Origin: Baylisascaris procyonis
Taxonomy: Eukaryota; Nematoda; Chromadorea; Rhabditida; Ascarididae
Assembly (NCBI GenBank): GCA_037389465.1
Contig: JAZARR010000082.1
Location: forward strand, 3,212,501 to 3,276,500
Direction of reading: 5' to 3'
Length of the DNA stretch: 64,000 bases
Shown: positions 50,305 through 63,886 of the stretch, in pieces
Layout: every line of letters begins with the position of its first letter
Numbering within the stretch: position 1 is the stretch's first letter
Translations under genes and position numbers: made by a program
The notes under the pieces: generated by a model
Database searches by the model: none
What the model was told of the DNA's origin: nothing
What the model saw: the letters and a program-made list of their open reading frames with translations, nothing else

Positions 50305-50455
50305 ATTTATCATTTACTATTATTACTGTCATTATTACTACTATTATTATTGTTTTTATTATTATTGCTCTTACCGTTATTATTTGTTAATAGTAGTAGC
50401 AGTAATAGTAACAGTAACAGCAATACACTAGTAGTAATAGTAATACAGGCGTTAC
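50305..50455. repeat. Imperfect trinucleotide array (ATT)n/(AGT)n
   Basis: TTATTACTATTATTATTG-type units pass into AGTAGTAGCAGTAATAGTAACAG-type units. It generates Leu-rich and Ser/Asn-rich frames on the two strands, which are not genes. Confidence 0.8.
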
Positions 50456-51489
50456 TATCACTATAAGTAGAAGCATTATTGCCATTTAACCTCAATTATT
50501 GTCATTATTTATTTCCAAATTATCAATAATTAATGCATCTATGCGATATGGATGATTTAAAACGAATGAATTTTGTTGATAAAATAGAATCGTAGAAAAT
50601 CGATTACTCTTTTGAAAGAAAATCACAGTGAATAATGCACTAAAGTAAATATATTTACGCAATAATTTCTATTTGTTGAATGGCAGCTGAATCATCAAAA
50701 ATTCTATTTTTTCGAGGAAATAGGCGAAAGGATCTCGTAGCTAAAATCTCTTTGCCATTTCGTAACTGTTATCCTTCCGTTTCTCTTTTTTCTTTTTTAC
50801 CAAGTGATGCATAATATCAAGTGTTTTCATTTAGTATTTGCATATATCTTAGGTATTGAAAAAGAATTAGCGGGAGAAACTGCGCTATTTTATTTAGTAG
50901 CCTAGATAGTTATGCGCGGCATCAGTAAATTATATAATGAATGTTCGAGTTCGTATGCTATGGAAATTTTTTTTTTTGCTGTATTTGAACTGTATTTGAA
51001 ATTTGAACTTTTTACTGTTTCTAAACTATAAAAATTAAATAAGTAACGCTAAACTAAATTTTATTTTTTATTTATTACAGATATTCTAATAAAGTCCATC
51101 TTTTTTCGTATTCTACTTTCTTTGTTTTGTTTGTTTTTTTCCTTAACGAATAATACAATAAAACCTGAAAGTGAATCGAATGTTTTTAAAAAAATATTTA
51201 TGCGGAAATAACTCTATAATTCCATTGGGACCGTCTTATCTCATATATACTAAATTGTTTGCGTCGTTCGTATATATCTTTGTTGCGTTCATCGTTTTTG
51301 CTAGAAATGAGGTCGATTTGTTCCCGCCTCTTTCTTCATCCTCTTCTCCTCCATCCCTTCCTCCTCCTTCCCTCCCTCACCCCTTCCCCTCCTCCTTCCC
51401 TTCCTCTCTGCTTCCCCTTTCAGTTTGCATGAAATATTCATGATAAAATTTATGAAATCAATAAATAAACAAGATAAAGGGGTTGATAG

Positions 51490-51575
51490 TGGTCTATGGA
51501 TAGCGCATTGGTTAAGCAGTTTTGATTGCAGGTAGACTTAAAGAACATGTTGATTCTGATCCGTCCCTACCTTTT
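51490..51575 (+). repeat. tRNA-like sequence (SINE-type)
   Basis: GGTCTATGGATAGCGCATTGGTTAAGC resembles a tRNA D-arm/A-box region. It is followed by GGTAGACTTAAAG and GATTCTGATCCGTCCCTACC, a decayed B box. The second half matches 36850-36895. Stem pairing is too poor for a working tRNA. Confidence 0.45.
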
Positions 51576-52722
51576 CATTTCATGTTTCAAATTTATAGGT
51601 TTGGTTTGAAGAAAGGATTGAGGTTCTATTCCCGTGATGTTCACAAGAATTTGTTAGCAGTGTGAAATAGTTATAGCTTAACGACGTCGTAACGTGTTAG
51701 CGAACATGTGAAACAGTATGTCGGCGCAATGCACTTTCACTTCTTTGTATATATTTTATGTGCCTCACATTTTTGTTGTAGTGGGCATCTGCCGATCTGT
51801 GGTAGCATTTCATCTCTTTCCTATTCATTCTAAGTTGAAAGCTTCCTATTTCCTCTCATATCTCCTCTTTAGTGACGATCCATGTTGAAGAGATTCAACT
51901 GAAATATTCCCATAATATTGGCATCAATAAGATTAATCTATAAACACCAAAGACATGAAGCCCTAAATACTAGATCTCTATTTCTTTTAGTTCACTGCTG
52001 AATCGTATATCAATAATAATCGAGCAAATGTGTTTCTGTAAAGATTGCTCTCGAACTATGAAGTCAGTTATATCGTTTATCAGCAATGAATGATTCCGGA
52101 GTCATCCCTTCAACTAATTCATTTGCATATTCAGTCAATGCCTTCTAGCATTTCGTTTGCAGTGAACAGTTGATTAGCATGGATCTGTTTTGAATATGCA
52201 AATGAGTTGGTCATGAAATCTAACTAGTTGCCTATCACTGCCTGTCATATGCAATGTTTTTTATCCATTTTCCATATTCGCATGGATTTCGATACATAAT
52301 TTATTTTTCGATATCCACTGTTATTACAAAATTGAAACAATTATATTATTCAATCATTAGCAGATGAATTCATACATTTTCTGCTTCTTCTCTTCTTTGT
52401 TGCTTATATTATTAGCATTCATGTTTTTATTGCCTTTTTTTATAGAATTTTTATTGAACATATACGGCGAATTTTCGCTCATGAACGCACATTATGACGT
52501 CATCCTGATTACAAATTTCTTGAAGTAAATTGGAATAAAAATTAAATTTGTGCAATGAAATTTGCATATGCATATTTATTTCAAAATTAGTTGCATATAA
52601 GCAAATGATGCATTTTAAGCCGTAAATGACGCGATTTATCGCTTCTATAAAAAATGCTCAAATGGGATATTTTTTTGTTCGCCTAAAATGTGCAAAAAAT
52701 TAATTCATTAATTCGAATGTAT

Positions 52723-52751
52723 ACATATATATATATATATATACATTACAT

Positions 52752-52790
<39 letters not shown>

Positions 52791-52862
52791 TCTACTTATT
52801 TATTTATTTATTCACTTATTTATTTACATATTTATATTTATTTATTTATTTATTTATTTATA
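52723..52862. repeat. (TA)n followed by (TTTA)n microsatellite
   Basis: About 20 bp of TA, then roughly 115 bp of TTTA units with a few interruptions. The Tyr/Leu/Ile-rich frame at 52690-52914 is its by-product. Confidence 0.95.
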
Positions 52863-55800
52863 TTTACGTGTTTGTTTAAATAGTTTCGACATCGGAACTG
52901 CTGAAATTCTGTGATTATGAAATTTATCTTTCAAATATATCGCATAAGATGCTCCATTAAGTAGCATTTTTCATGTTGATCTCTACTCCATCATATTCGA
53001 TGGGAGTTATAGATCCCTAAAGGTGGAAAAAAATTGTATGAATTTCAAGTGAAATGGATTTTTATTTTACACATATCGAACTGCAGAATAACTAATATTT
53101 ATAGAGGATTTATTGTTAGCAATGGGATCAGTTAAATTGAAGATGCATTATATTATTTACTGCAGTTTTATTTATCATCGATATGAGATGATTTGTAAAA
53201 AATAATGCATCTCATATTAATTGCTTTGATAGACTTCTTCACTTTTATTTTATTTAATTATTTTTACATAATTTGGATGGTTATTTTTGCATAATTCGTC
53301 ACATTTTTTCACAGCTATTTTATTTGTTCTCATAACAAAAAAATTAATGGAATAAATACAATTTTTAAAAATTTTTCGTTAACAAAAAATTTTATATTCA
53401 AATATAATCTCTCAGTTCAGTTTATCGATTTCGTTTGACTGTCAACTTGTAAAACTCTTTCATAAATAGATATTTAATTTTTGCCTGATTCAAGTTCATT
53501 TCGGCGGATGGTGTAGGCGTAAGTTGAAATCGTAGCTATGCCCAGCTTACCATCTCTACTTATTCTTTTACTGAACACCTAAATCGGTATCAGCCTGAAT
53601 GTTTTGCATACAATATTAGCACAGATATTTCTTTGAACGGTATTCCTACTCACATAAGTAAGGGGTTGGGGGGGGGGGGAGGAGGTGGAGGCGTCAAGGA
53701 GAGAGATAGAGATGAGAAACATCGAATGTCCATACTGCGAGAGTGAAATATGAAATTTTAAAAAAATGCTAACAGATGAGGGTCGTACTATTTAAGAAAT
53801 GTTGCTGAAACTTATTTCATAAGAATTTGAAAAAATCTGATCTTCGTAAAAATTTCTTGAATGAGTATGTAGATCTCTGAATTTTTCAAGAAAAATTTCC
53901 CTAACGATCCAAAATTTCAATCAAAAATGCACCAAAACAAAATACCCATCAAAAAGAGAGGGGGATTTATTTAAACTAGAGCTCTAATTTCTTTTGTTTT
54001 AATTTATATTTCTTGAATATGATAGCATATGGCGATGATTTGGAATAAAATTTCGAGTGAAATATATAGAAAAATTTGTGAAAAAAAAAAAAAAGAAATG
54101 CGCAAAATGAAAGCGATGAGAATTGCAAACGAAATTGTCGATGCATTTTGTGAAAGTTTTGAATTTCTAATGCGAATATGCTCGAATTTCGGCATAAATC
54201 ATTGAACTTTTCGAGAATTTTGGTATTTACTGCGAATGCTTGATGGGATTTATGCTTTTTTTTTTACTTTATTGATTGCAGCATTGATCATAGCTCTCTT
54301 TGTTTGTTTTTTTTTCCTTTATTTCTCTTTTCTCAGTTCCATTCCCTCCTCCTCTCCCCCCCCCCGCCCCCCACCCTCCCACTATCAACGATTTCTGCAA
54401 CATATGATAAGACACTAGTTATGAGATGTGTAAATAGATTCTCTTCAGTTTGAGGGTGACAGGTTAGGGAGTAACAACTATAATGCAAAAGGGGGCATAG
54501 GGGAAGGGGAGGTGGATGGAGTTTGCACGTATAAAGATCAATAGCGGACGATCAATTTCCCATCGTTTTCGAGATATAAATTTATGGATTTTGCTCCTTT
54601 CTGGTGACTAGAGCTTTATTTCAGTAAATCCTTCGTGTACTATCAAAAGGTTCCTTTTACTCGCCTAAAGCCAATATGACATGTTTAATTCTGATTGGAT
54701 TCTTGTCGAAGATGGACTTGAAGTTCACTGCATTTCACAGATGAGGCGTTTAATGAACGATCAAATTTAGGATTAAGCGAATAAATGGAGTATATAAGCT
54801 GGAGTAATAAATGCAGTCTTCCAATACCCCGGTACTCTTTAATTGATATGACCGACATGCGAAGCTTAAAATATCGCTGAGCTAAACTTCCAAACTATAA
54901 AATGTTCACATCTGCTAAGTTTTTAACCAAAAATTGAAATTAATTGCGCTTAAAGTGTTTATTGAATAATGGTGCATATTAGCGGTCATCATTAAAAGAA
55001 AGTTTATGTCGATGGTTATATTGAATGGGGGGGGAGGGAGGGGGAGGGGGAGCGAGAGGGAGTTTTATATTGAGGAGGGGAGAAGTTTTATTTGAATTAG
55101 TTTGATAGAGAATTAGGTCATTTTTCAAATAAAACATTTTTTTTTTTGCTTGTTTATCTTAATTAATTCCATCTAAAAGACAAAAATTTCTCCCAGTGCA
55201 AGGTAGACATTTCTTCGATAATATTATTCACCAAAAATTATACGTTGAATTATCACTAAGTTTATGGCGTTCGAATTATTTCATCGATTTGAAAGTTGGT
55301 TTTCTAAAATGAAATTTGATATATTGAAATCGAGACGGTCTTTTCTTTTTTTTTTTTTTATTTGTTCGGCCACTAAGACGATACATCTGGCTTTATTTAC
55401 ATAATCAAGCAAAATTCGATGCACCATTAGAAATAATACCAATACGATTGAGTCGAGTTTCATCGAACGTTTCATATATTTTATAGATCGTTTGTTTTTT
55501 AAGTTTATAATTTTGCTGATATATTGGTTCGTTAACTTATTACTATATATTACTTGAATAGATCAATTAAGCAACAATCAAAACAATGAGTATAAATTCT
55601 GAAAGAAAAATATTTTTTTTTTTTTAACGTATAGGTAGTAGGAAGATAAGATTGTTTTACGAATGGGAGCGGAATAACGTGAAGTTTTATTGGATATTGG
55701 TGATGTGAGTTCATCTCTGAGTGTATGGCTCTCATTATTATCGAATCAATGCTCAACATGTGTTGTTATTGCTGCTGATTTCAGCAAATAGATTTACGAT

Positions 55801-57324
55801 GCTCTCCAACTCTTTTTTTTTTTTTTTGAAATAAACACTTTTTTACTGCTCATTTATTTTTCATTTTTATTCTTTATGTTGAATATATTTTGATTTTTAA
55901 TTTGAATTTATTATTTCAACTTTTTTTTGCTTATTTATTTATACATTCTTCAAAATATAGGACATCATTGACTCAGTTTTTTTTTTTTTTTTTTTTTAAT
56001 TCGAAGCATAATCGTTTCCTCTAAAAATGAATTTTTTTTACTGAAATTTACGTTCAAGAAATATTTCTCTTTTTTTTGTTTATTAATATTATTTGGCTGT
56101 ATGACAGATGTTTCATATTTTATGGAATATTCATTTAATTTAAAAAATTATTTATTTTGAAATTTCGTGGTACTATTACCTAAAAAAAGCTCCATCCTTT
56201 TTCAACGAGACGAATGAGGATTTTCAAAATTCAAATTTGACGAAAGAATTGCTGATGGTGAAAACGAAAAAATTTCCATACGAATTAAACTATGATTTAT
56301 TGTTTTGATGATATAATTATTAGTTGACTCTTTTCAACGAAAATTCCCATGGACTAATTTTGGTTGATTTTATTCTGATTTTACTGCCCATTTCCTTCAT
56401 TCGCCTTCCCCATCTTCTCTATCCTTTAATTTGCTTGTCCTTTTATATTTTAATTTTTTCCTCATTTGGGGAAGAGAATTTTTTAAAAAAAGGGAAATAG
56501 AAATGAATTTTCTAATTGATTTCTTAGGAATTTGATGTATTTTCATAGTCAATTCAATATAAAACATACAAAATGACGCATATTTGTAAACTTGTCGTTA
56601 TCACATTGATATGTCTCATAATGTTAACACCTTTTTTTGTGCGTCTTTATATATAAATGCACATATATATGTGTGTATACATTCCGCTTAGAATATGCAT
56701 TGATTGATTTATCACATGCGAATATGTTTCTTTCATCCGGCTTTTTGCTTTCAAAACTCCGATTTGGATCACCCAGTACTTCGATTTTTTTTTTGATGCG
56801 TTTATCGTATTTACTCGTTTATAACCCCCCGAGCCCTGAAATTGGCGTCTCTTTTTTTCAGTAACAGTAAGTAATATTATAAGTCCCATTTCCCTCCCCC
56901 TCTCTTCCTTTGATAAAGTCTGCATACCTTTAATATAAACCCACACTTCGAATTGACACAGTAGGATCCGCTAATCGGCTCATTGTCGCAGTGGATTTGG
57001 AAATTAGCTAGTACCGAATTGTAAGAATATATTTAACGGTGGAAGGGGATTTTTTCCAGTATAACTCTTTAGTTATTTTCACGACTACATCATTTCATTT
57101 CTTTTTTCTCTCAATATGTCTGTCTTTTAAAATTTTTTTGGCAGTACACTTCTTCTTTTTCCTCTCTCTGTGATCCTTGAATAAGCGTTCATTTCTGCAA
57201 TTCAAATCCCCTTTACAAATATCTTATAAAAGAAAAAAAAACGATATTCTATAGTTATGATCAGTCCATCAAATTACCTTATGTGTTTTTGCCAATCTTT
57301 ATGGGAGCACATCACAGTGACTCG

Positions 57325-57440
57325 TGTCTGTGCATCTGTCTGTCTATCTGCCTGTCTGTCTGTCTGTAATCTGTTTGTGCAGCGGTTTCAGCTGGGGAAT
57401 CACTGAAGTTAGTGCTACGAAATTTGGTTGGTGTGAAGAA
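57325..57440 (+). repeat. Dispersed repeat, clearest copy (TCTG head plus core)
   Basis: A (TCTG)n head (CTGTCTGTCTATCTGCCTGTC) is followed by a core GGTTTCAGCTGGGGAATCAC, then TGAAGTTAGTGCTACGAAAT and TTGGTTGG. The same order, head then core, is seen at about 26556-26641 (+), 45017-45095 (+), 44480-44640 (+), 58204-58290 (+), and on the minus strand at about 16232-16330, 25888-25975, 27062-27165 and 47655-47742. The best conserved parts are TTTCAnCT, GAAT and GCTnYGAAATTTG. No ends, duplications or coding sequence could be defined. Confidence 0.6.
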
Positions 57441-60400
57441 CGCCGGAAGTTGCTATAATCGCCTATAGGCTATTTCACTTAAGTGAATCAATTTTCAGAA
57501 AGGTTGCCAACTTTTAACGGTGGGAAAATTATTTGAATCTTGCACCGATCTTGCACCAAAAAATTATCACAAAAAGAACGAAATCTTTTATAGAAGATTT
57601 ATTCGAATAGGGTGAATTTAGTTAAAATTTGAACGTATTATTTGCATTATTTATTATTTTTTGATAATTTATGAAAGCGATTTGCTAAATTGAAAGGAAT
57701 GCAAAAGCACATATCGCGCCCCAACTCTTATTGCATTATTTTCCATTTGCATATCACATCGTCAACAAATAATATCGTCAATGCATATTTCATGCATTGA
57801 TCTTCCAAAATTAGCTTACAAAAATCCTCTCAGATAGTCGATTCCAACTCATTTTTATAACAAATTTCAAAAAATTTCAATACATCCGGTTCAAAAATAT
57901 TCTTAAACATATCGATATCATTGCTGCTTTCGTCTACAATTTCAATGCAATTCGAAAATATGCAAAACGCGTCGAATTTCTTTCATCAATATATAATTGT
58001 AGATTATGCCTTATCATTCTTCACTCCAATATTCTTCTCCCTATAATAATTTATATATTTAAAGTTGACCATTGAACAATTATGGGTTTCAATTTGACGA
58101 GTCCGTTTAATGTGCTAATTTTTTTTTTTTTTTTTTAAAGCGAATATCTTAAAAATTTTCTTCGTATTTGCATTGGTTTGAAAAAAAATCCTCTATGTAT
58201 TTATGTGCGCGTGTGTGTGTACGTACGTTCATCTTTCTCATAGATTCAATTGGAAAAGCCTGAAATTAGAGTTGTGAAATTTAGTAACTATTAAAAACAT
58301 CGCTCAAAGAATATTTTCTTTTCTATTTTTCACGTTGATATATCGTCGATCAAAAAATTAAACTTATTAATTTTTATGCATTTAACGTCGATCGAAATTT
58401 TATAAGGCAATCACAAAAGGCGAATCTTTTTTTGACTACTTACAAGGAGGATCGGATCGTTTAAAATATGAAAGCCGCTATTCGGCATATTTTATTATAT
58501 TTAATTGTTCAATCAATGGAGCGCAATGATCTATGAGTAAATAATGCCAACTAATGCTTTAACCGCTGTTCTTTACTTTTATTTTTAGTTAAATAATTTG
58601 AAATATAAACTTTTTTAAAGTAATATTCATGCGATTTTTATGAGCAAAAGAAGTTTATAGAAAATAAACGTTGTTATGGTAGTTCTTGAGAAATTTTATA
58701 AAAATTCATCTAAAAATATAGTAATATTGTAATAATATTTATAAAATACATGAAAATTTAGTTGAATCTTTCTAATAGAAGAGATTGTTGACAGTCTCCC
58801 ATTCTATTAAATCTTACATTTTATGAGAGGAATGATCTGACAAGAAAGCAATTCAATAGCAATTCATAAAGACAAGTTTGAACAGTTGTAATTCATTTTA
58901 GCGTTCTCAAGCCTACTGCATTTGCTAAAATCATCTATTAGCCGTTCATGTTCTGTCGTTTCTCACTTCTGAATAGTTCAATCTCCATATGTGATGAAAT
59001 TATATGATGTAATTCTCTTATTGAAGAAATTCCTGTCGTTATTAATCATTTTTTATCCCCTCCTCCCATTCCTTCGTAGTTATTATTGGTCACCTATTTG
59101 CCTCATCCTCAGACATCCTTAGCTGTCTAGCATCTTTCTCGATCGGCATTTTTGTGATTGCAGTAGGGATTTAGTCGACCCATCAACTATCCTGGAGGGG
59201 TATTGCTGTCATTAGATGATTGCTAGTCGTACGCTAGCCAAGTGTTGTCTGCGGGTTTAAGGGTGTGACGTCGACAATTGAGGCGAGTCTATGCAGCCAG
59301 GACGGCTCATGTGCATGTGCGCGAATCGATTGCGCTCTTTCCCTCGAATCAAGCTTACTCTAGGTTGTCTAACGCACTTTCTAGGCTTTTATTCAATACA
59401 TATATATTCGATAATTTTAAGTAGTGTTCAAATGTCTCTAGCAGCAATGTTCCGGAACCGTAATCCGGCATCTCCGGAAAAATATGCCGGAAAAAGACTC
59501 AGACTGGAAATTTCAGCACTGAAAACAACTTCCTGGAATAAGTTTTAAAAATGTTTGAATAATGATTATTCACTTTATTATGCATTTGCATGTTACTGCT
59601 GACTCGTTTCCGCGCAAATAGTGATGTTCTGACTTATCTCTCTATCCTCTACGTATAATGAATATAATTTGTTGCCTTCCTCTTTTTAATGTTGACTCCA
59701 AAAATTACAGGTATATTAAGGTGCTAAAAAATTTGCATATGTTTTCCATGTGGTTTATTCAAGTATAACACCGATTGAATCAGAGGAAAATATAGATCTG
59801 CATGATTGATCACATCAATTGAAATGTGAATTGCTTTATACCGCATATATAACTTTACAACTTCTTGATAAGTTAGGAAAATTGCTTGATTAGATGAGGG
59901 TATTGCAAAAGCGCATTTCATGCTATCTTTTTTGATTTGTTTTTCCTTCTATTTTTGTTTTCGATATTCCGTTTGCTAATTTTAGGTGCAAACAGCTGGT
60001 CTATTGAGCGATGTTTTAAAAAGCACATATCGTATCAATGAGCTTGGCGCGTATTTCCAGATTTTTTTTTTTTTTTTTTTTGCTGCTTTCAAATCTGTGC
60101 TTCAGTTTATGATTTTGCGCAATCAACAATGAATCCTTTTGTTGATTAAGTCCCCTAACAAATTCTTTATAGTCGTAAAGTCTATTTCAATACCTGTAAA
60201 ATTCCCTTATATTGTTGATTATACAATAAAACTGTATTATATTTGCATTCGGTAATCTTCGCCATCAATATTTAGGAAACACCTAATGAATATCACTGCC
60301 AAATTAGAAGCAATTTACCATTTAATTTTACTGCTCAGATTTCCATATATATGAGTATAATGCACTGAAGAATGGAAGATGTACCAACTCCTATTCCCTA

Positions 60401-60569
60401 TTTTGCTTACCATTTATGCAAATTTTGCTAGAAAGCACTAATTTATGTGGATCTGCGATGAAATTGAAACCTTCATTGTTGCACGTGCAATGAATAAATG
60501 TAACTTATTTTTATTCACTGCATGCTTTTATGTGGTTGTATGCTTTTATGTAGTTTTGTTTGATCTTCT

Positions 60570-60640
60570 TCACCTAGGATTCAAACCTTACCCAAATTCT
60601 TTTACTTAGCACTTATGCCACCTGCACTTTTTCCTTTCCC
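60570..60640 (-). repeat. tRNA-like sequence with A and B boxes
   Basis: On the minus strand GGTGGCATAAGTGCTAAG matches a Pol III A box. About 30 nt on, GGTTTGAATCCTAGG matches the B box at 10 of 11 positions. Stems do not form a complete cloverleaf, so a tRNA-derived SINE head or a tRNA relic is likelier than an active tRNA gene. Confidence 0.5.
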
Positions 60641-63600
60641 TCTGTCTGTATCTCTCTTCCCATCCTCTTCATCCCCCCCTCCACCCTTTCGCAGCTTCTT
60701 ACTGTAATTCTACCAGTTTGTAACTTGGTCCTCAGTGGTTATCGCAATTGCTTGTAAGATCATCGCCGAATCGTTGATGATGCTCGCTGAATGATGAAAC
60801 GTGCGATTATATTGCGTTATGCATTACGATCCATAAGCAAATAGTTGTTTGTAAACTGTGCTTCTCGATTTTTTTTTCAATGTAACTTCGAATTTTTTTT
60901 TTGGTTCCGTCTCATCATACATCACGATTCGTTTTTTTCTTTGTCTATGAAGGGGAGTGGCAAAAAAAGAGGAGAGGAATGGAATTGAAAAAGATTTAAG
61001 CCGACATGACAATAGATCTTCTTGTGCTAACCAACAAAACGAAGTTGATCAGAAAGGTAAATAAATTTGAAAAATGCGATATCCATTTCCAGCTAGAAAA
61101 CTATCTTCGATTTGAGTGGCTACTCTTTTGATGAATTAAAGCTTCTGGAGATTCGTTTTCCCTTGTTTGCTTCTCGTCCCTTCTTTTCCTCTGCTCTCTT
61201 TTTATTTTTTTTTTAATCTTTTCCTTTGCATCCGCATCTCTTCGCCTTTACCATCTTTCAATAAAGTGATATTCACATTGTACAAGAGGTAGTCGTTGCG
61301 ATATCTTTCATACGAAGAAGTTATACAACACAGCCATATTCAAAAATACTAATCGAAACTTGCAATAACGATGATGGAAGTTGACAGTCGAAATGGATAT
61401 TGACCTTCAATAATTGGGAAAACACATCAGCTTGTGCATATATCGAAATAAAATTCTCTCTAGGGCCTATTATTTGTATAGTTGGAATGTTGCGCATTTT
61501 TTAATGCAACGCTTTGACACTATAGTATCCTAAATTTGTAAATCAAAACAGTATATAATATAAGAAATTTTGATCGAATTCTCTTTGCTTTTGCGTAGAA
61601 CCGGATCCATTTTACAGATCGACGTGACTATCCTTAGCTTTCTTCCTGTTCTTCTCTCCTTCTCATTCGTTCCTTCCCGCTTCCTCTCTCTCTTCACTTC
61701 GATAATCCTCATTTTTAGTCCTTCTCTTTCCACTCATCGAATTGAACTACACTGCTGACTTTCTGCTTGCATTTATTTCAACGTGACCTGTTCACGTTTA
61801 GATATATATTAATGTGTACTCGTGATTGTGAATATTCTTTTTTATTTGTTTTTTATATTTTATGCTATTACAATATGTCATATGTCATTTTAGCGGTTAT
61901 AGCTAAAATAAGGCTTACGACTAAGTAAGAAGCTTCCTATTTTCTCGCCTTTTCTTGTGTTCTCCTTTCTTGAGATGAACATCGAGCTTCATTTCTCAAA
62001 TAGTCGGCAATGTTTTCACTGAAATGAAATGTTATGATATATTCTGCATATTTTGCAACTTCAGTAATTGATTGTAGTCGATGTTCCCCCGCAAGCTTGA
62101 CAATACCTATATGGATATGCATAATGCATGGGCGCTATTGCAATATAAGTATCGTCTATATTCTCACGGGCTAAACGAGCCTCATTTTATCCCATTGTCC
62201 TATCCAATTTTGATATCGCAACAAAAAATATCGATTGCAGCAGTCATTTCAATATTCCCACAATATAGACTTTATGGGACATGGAGAAAAGGGGTGTTTC
62301 TAATGAAAGAGGTACGGTATATTACGATAGCATATTGGAAAAACAATTCCCCTGCTCGCCCTAAATGCCACCCCCTCTCCTTCCCACTTGTATCAACTCT
62401 ATGAGTGTCTGAAATTTTTTTTTTTTTTTTTTTGGACGTAGATGTTGCAATCGGCTGTATATTTGCGATGCAATACTACTAGGTGGTAGGTAAAACGGGA
62501 CGTGGAGCTCATTTCTTATCGCTTTCTGCTTTCGTGTCCGCCCTTCTCATCTCGTTCACCAGTATTGGGGGATGCGATCTAAAGAACGGCTGTCTTTACG
62601 CTTTCGGTTTTCGTTTATACCAGATGGATGAGAGAAGGGAGAAAGAACCGTGGGATTGTAGAGTAATACGTAACAATTTCAAAGCTACCTCATGCAGATG
62701 CTTTTGATTTGTTGTCCTTTTCTCTTACTTTGATAGTTTCTTTCTTTTTTTTAATGTCATTGTTTGCAATACTTGAGATTTTTTGGTGATCTCTATTGTA
62801 TATTGCACTGATATCATTTTTATAGTTGGGAAAATTTCTTTGCATTTATTAGAAGTACCACCACTTTCCAGCTTGAATGAGGAGCGGCTTTGCTAAAAGA
62901 AATATCATTTTTCATCGTCTTCAGAAATCTGTAGACATCTTTCCTCAAATATTGACTGAAATGCTTTATTCTGGACAGTCGTCGACTTAATTTTTATTTG
63001 ACAATGAAAATGTTTGAGTTCTTTTCCTATAAAACTTTTTTTAAACATCATTCATAAAGGAATTGGTAGGAAAATGAGAGAGGGGAAGGGTAAGGGGAGG
63101 GGGGTTGGGAGAGAGCGTTAATGAGTGATCGCTTATTTGAAATCTTATTATGAATGCAATTTTGGCCAATTTGACAACATATTGAGCAATTCGATCGCTT
63201 CACTACCAGTTGACAACATAAATAATTAGACAACTGCCATATACGCACAGATTAACGTACATTTGGCATTAAATACTGGCTAGTTCAATTGTACACAATG
63301 AAACGTATTGTTTGTATTTGCACTCATCGTTCGTTTCGATTTATTTGTACTCTCTCTATTTGTCTATAAAAATAATCTATCAAGAAAAATGTGAATTTCC
63401 GATAGTGTTTTTAATTTTTGGATTTAAAAATTCTCTTTGCTTAATTTTTCTTCTTTTTTTTTCCAGCAATCAAATACATATGTGCTTGTAATAAACGCCC
63501 ATTATTTTCGGGCACTCTGTTATCAATCTTACGATCATATTTCCTTCGTGCGTCTCCTCCTCTTTCATAATTCCTGTGCCTTCTCCCATCTCCCCAGCCT

Positions 63601-63832
63601 CCATTGATTCCCATGCCCCCTCCCTCTTAGTTCGGCTCAATTCCTAAAATTCAGTTAAATTTTTAAGATTTACCTCTGATTATTTGAATTTATGCATAAA
63701 TGTTCCAATGCAAAATGCTCTAAAGCATCTAAATGCTTCATTCGAGAGGGCTAATAAATCTATATTCATTATACAATACGGTTCTTTAACAGTATTAACA
63801 CAATGAGCATTCATTCTTTTATTCTATAATTA

Positions 63833-63833
<1 letters not shown>

Positions 63834-63883
<50 letters not shown>
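63834..63883. repeat. (TA)n microsatellite
   Basis: About 50 bp of TA near the right edge of the window. Confidence 0.95.

Positions 63884-63886
<3 letters not shown>

Larger units (their letters stand above)
46240..52690. other. No supported gene; T-rich, low-complexity DNA
   Basis: Homopolymer and purine/pyrimidine tracts dominate: a G run near 48402-48413, GGGGAGGGGGGAGGGG near 48740-48780, a C/T tract at 51330-51420 and an imperfect ATT/AGT trinucleotide array at about 50310-50450. Open frames here are products of these tracts. Confidence 0.45.
52915..63833. other. No supported gene; T-rich plus strand
   Basis: Eleven kilobases with many T runs on the plus strand, G-rich tracts near 53666 and 55026, and C/T tracts near 54350. 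Open frames (for example 62081-62404, 62483-62707, 61937-62122) are of chance length and have no partner exons. The minus frame near 61937-62009 (ENIADYLRNEARCSSQERRT after CATTTCAG) is the most exon-like, but weak. Two dispersed-repeat copies and one tRNA-like element are present. Confidence 0.4.

Noticed and set aside
59291..59548. Plus-strand frame with CCGGAA repeats and local higher GC
   Set aside because: The frame is short, the four CCGGAA motifs are too few to define a structure, and no splice partner was seen.
62081..62404. Plus-strand 107-codon frame with a GTACGG donor
   Set aside because: Chance length. It overlaps an equally plausible minus-strand frame, and there is no homology I can name.
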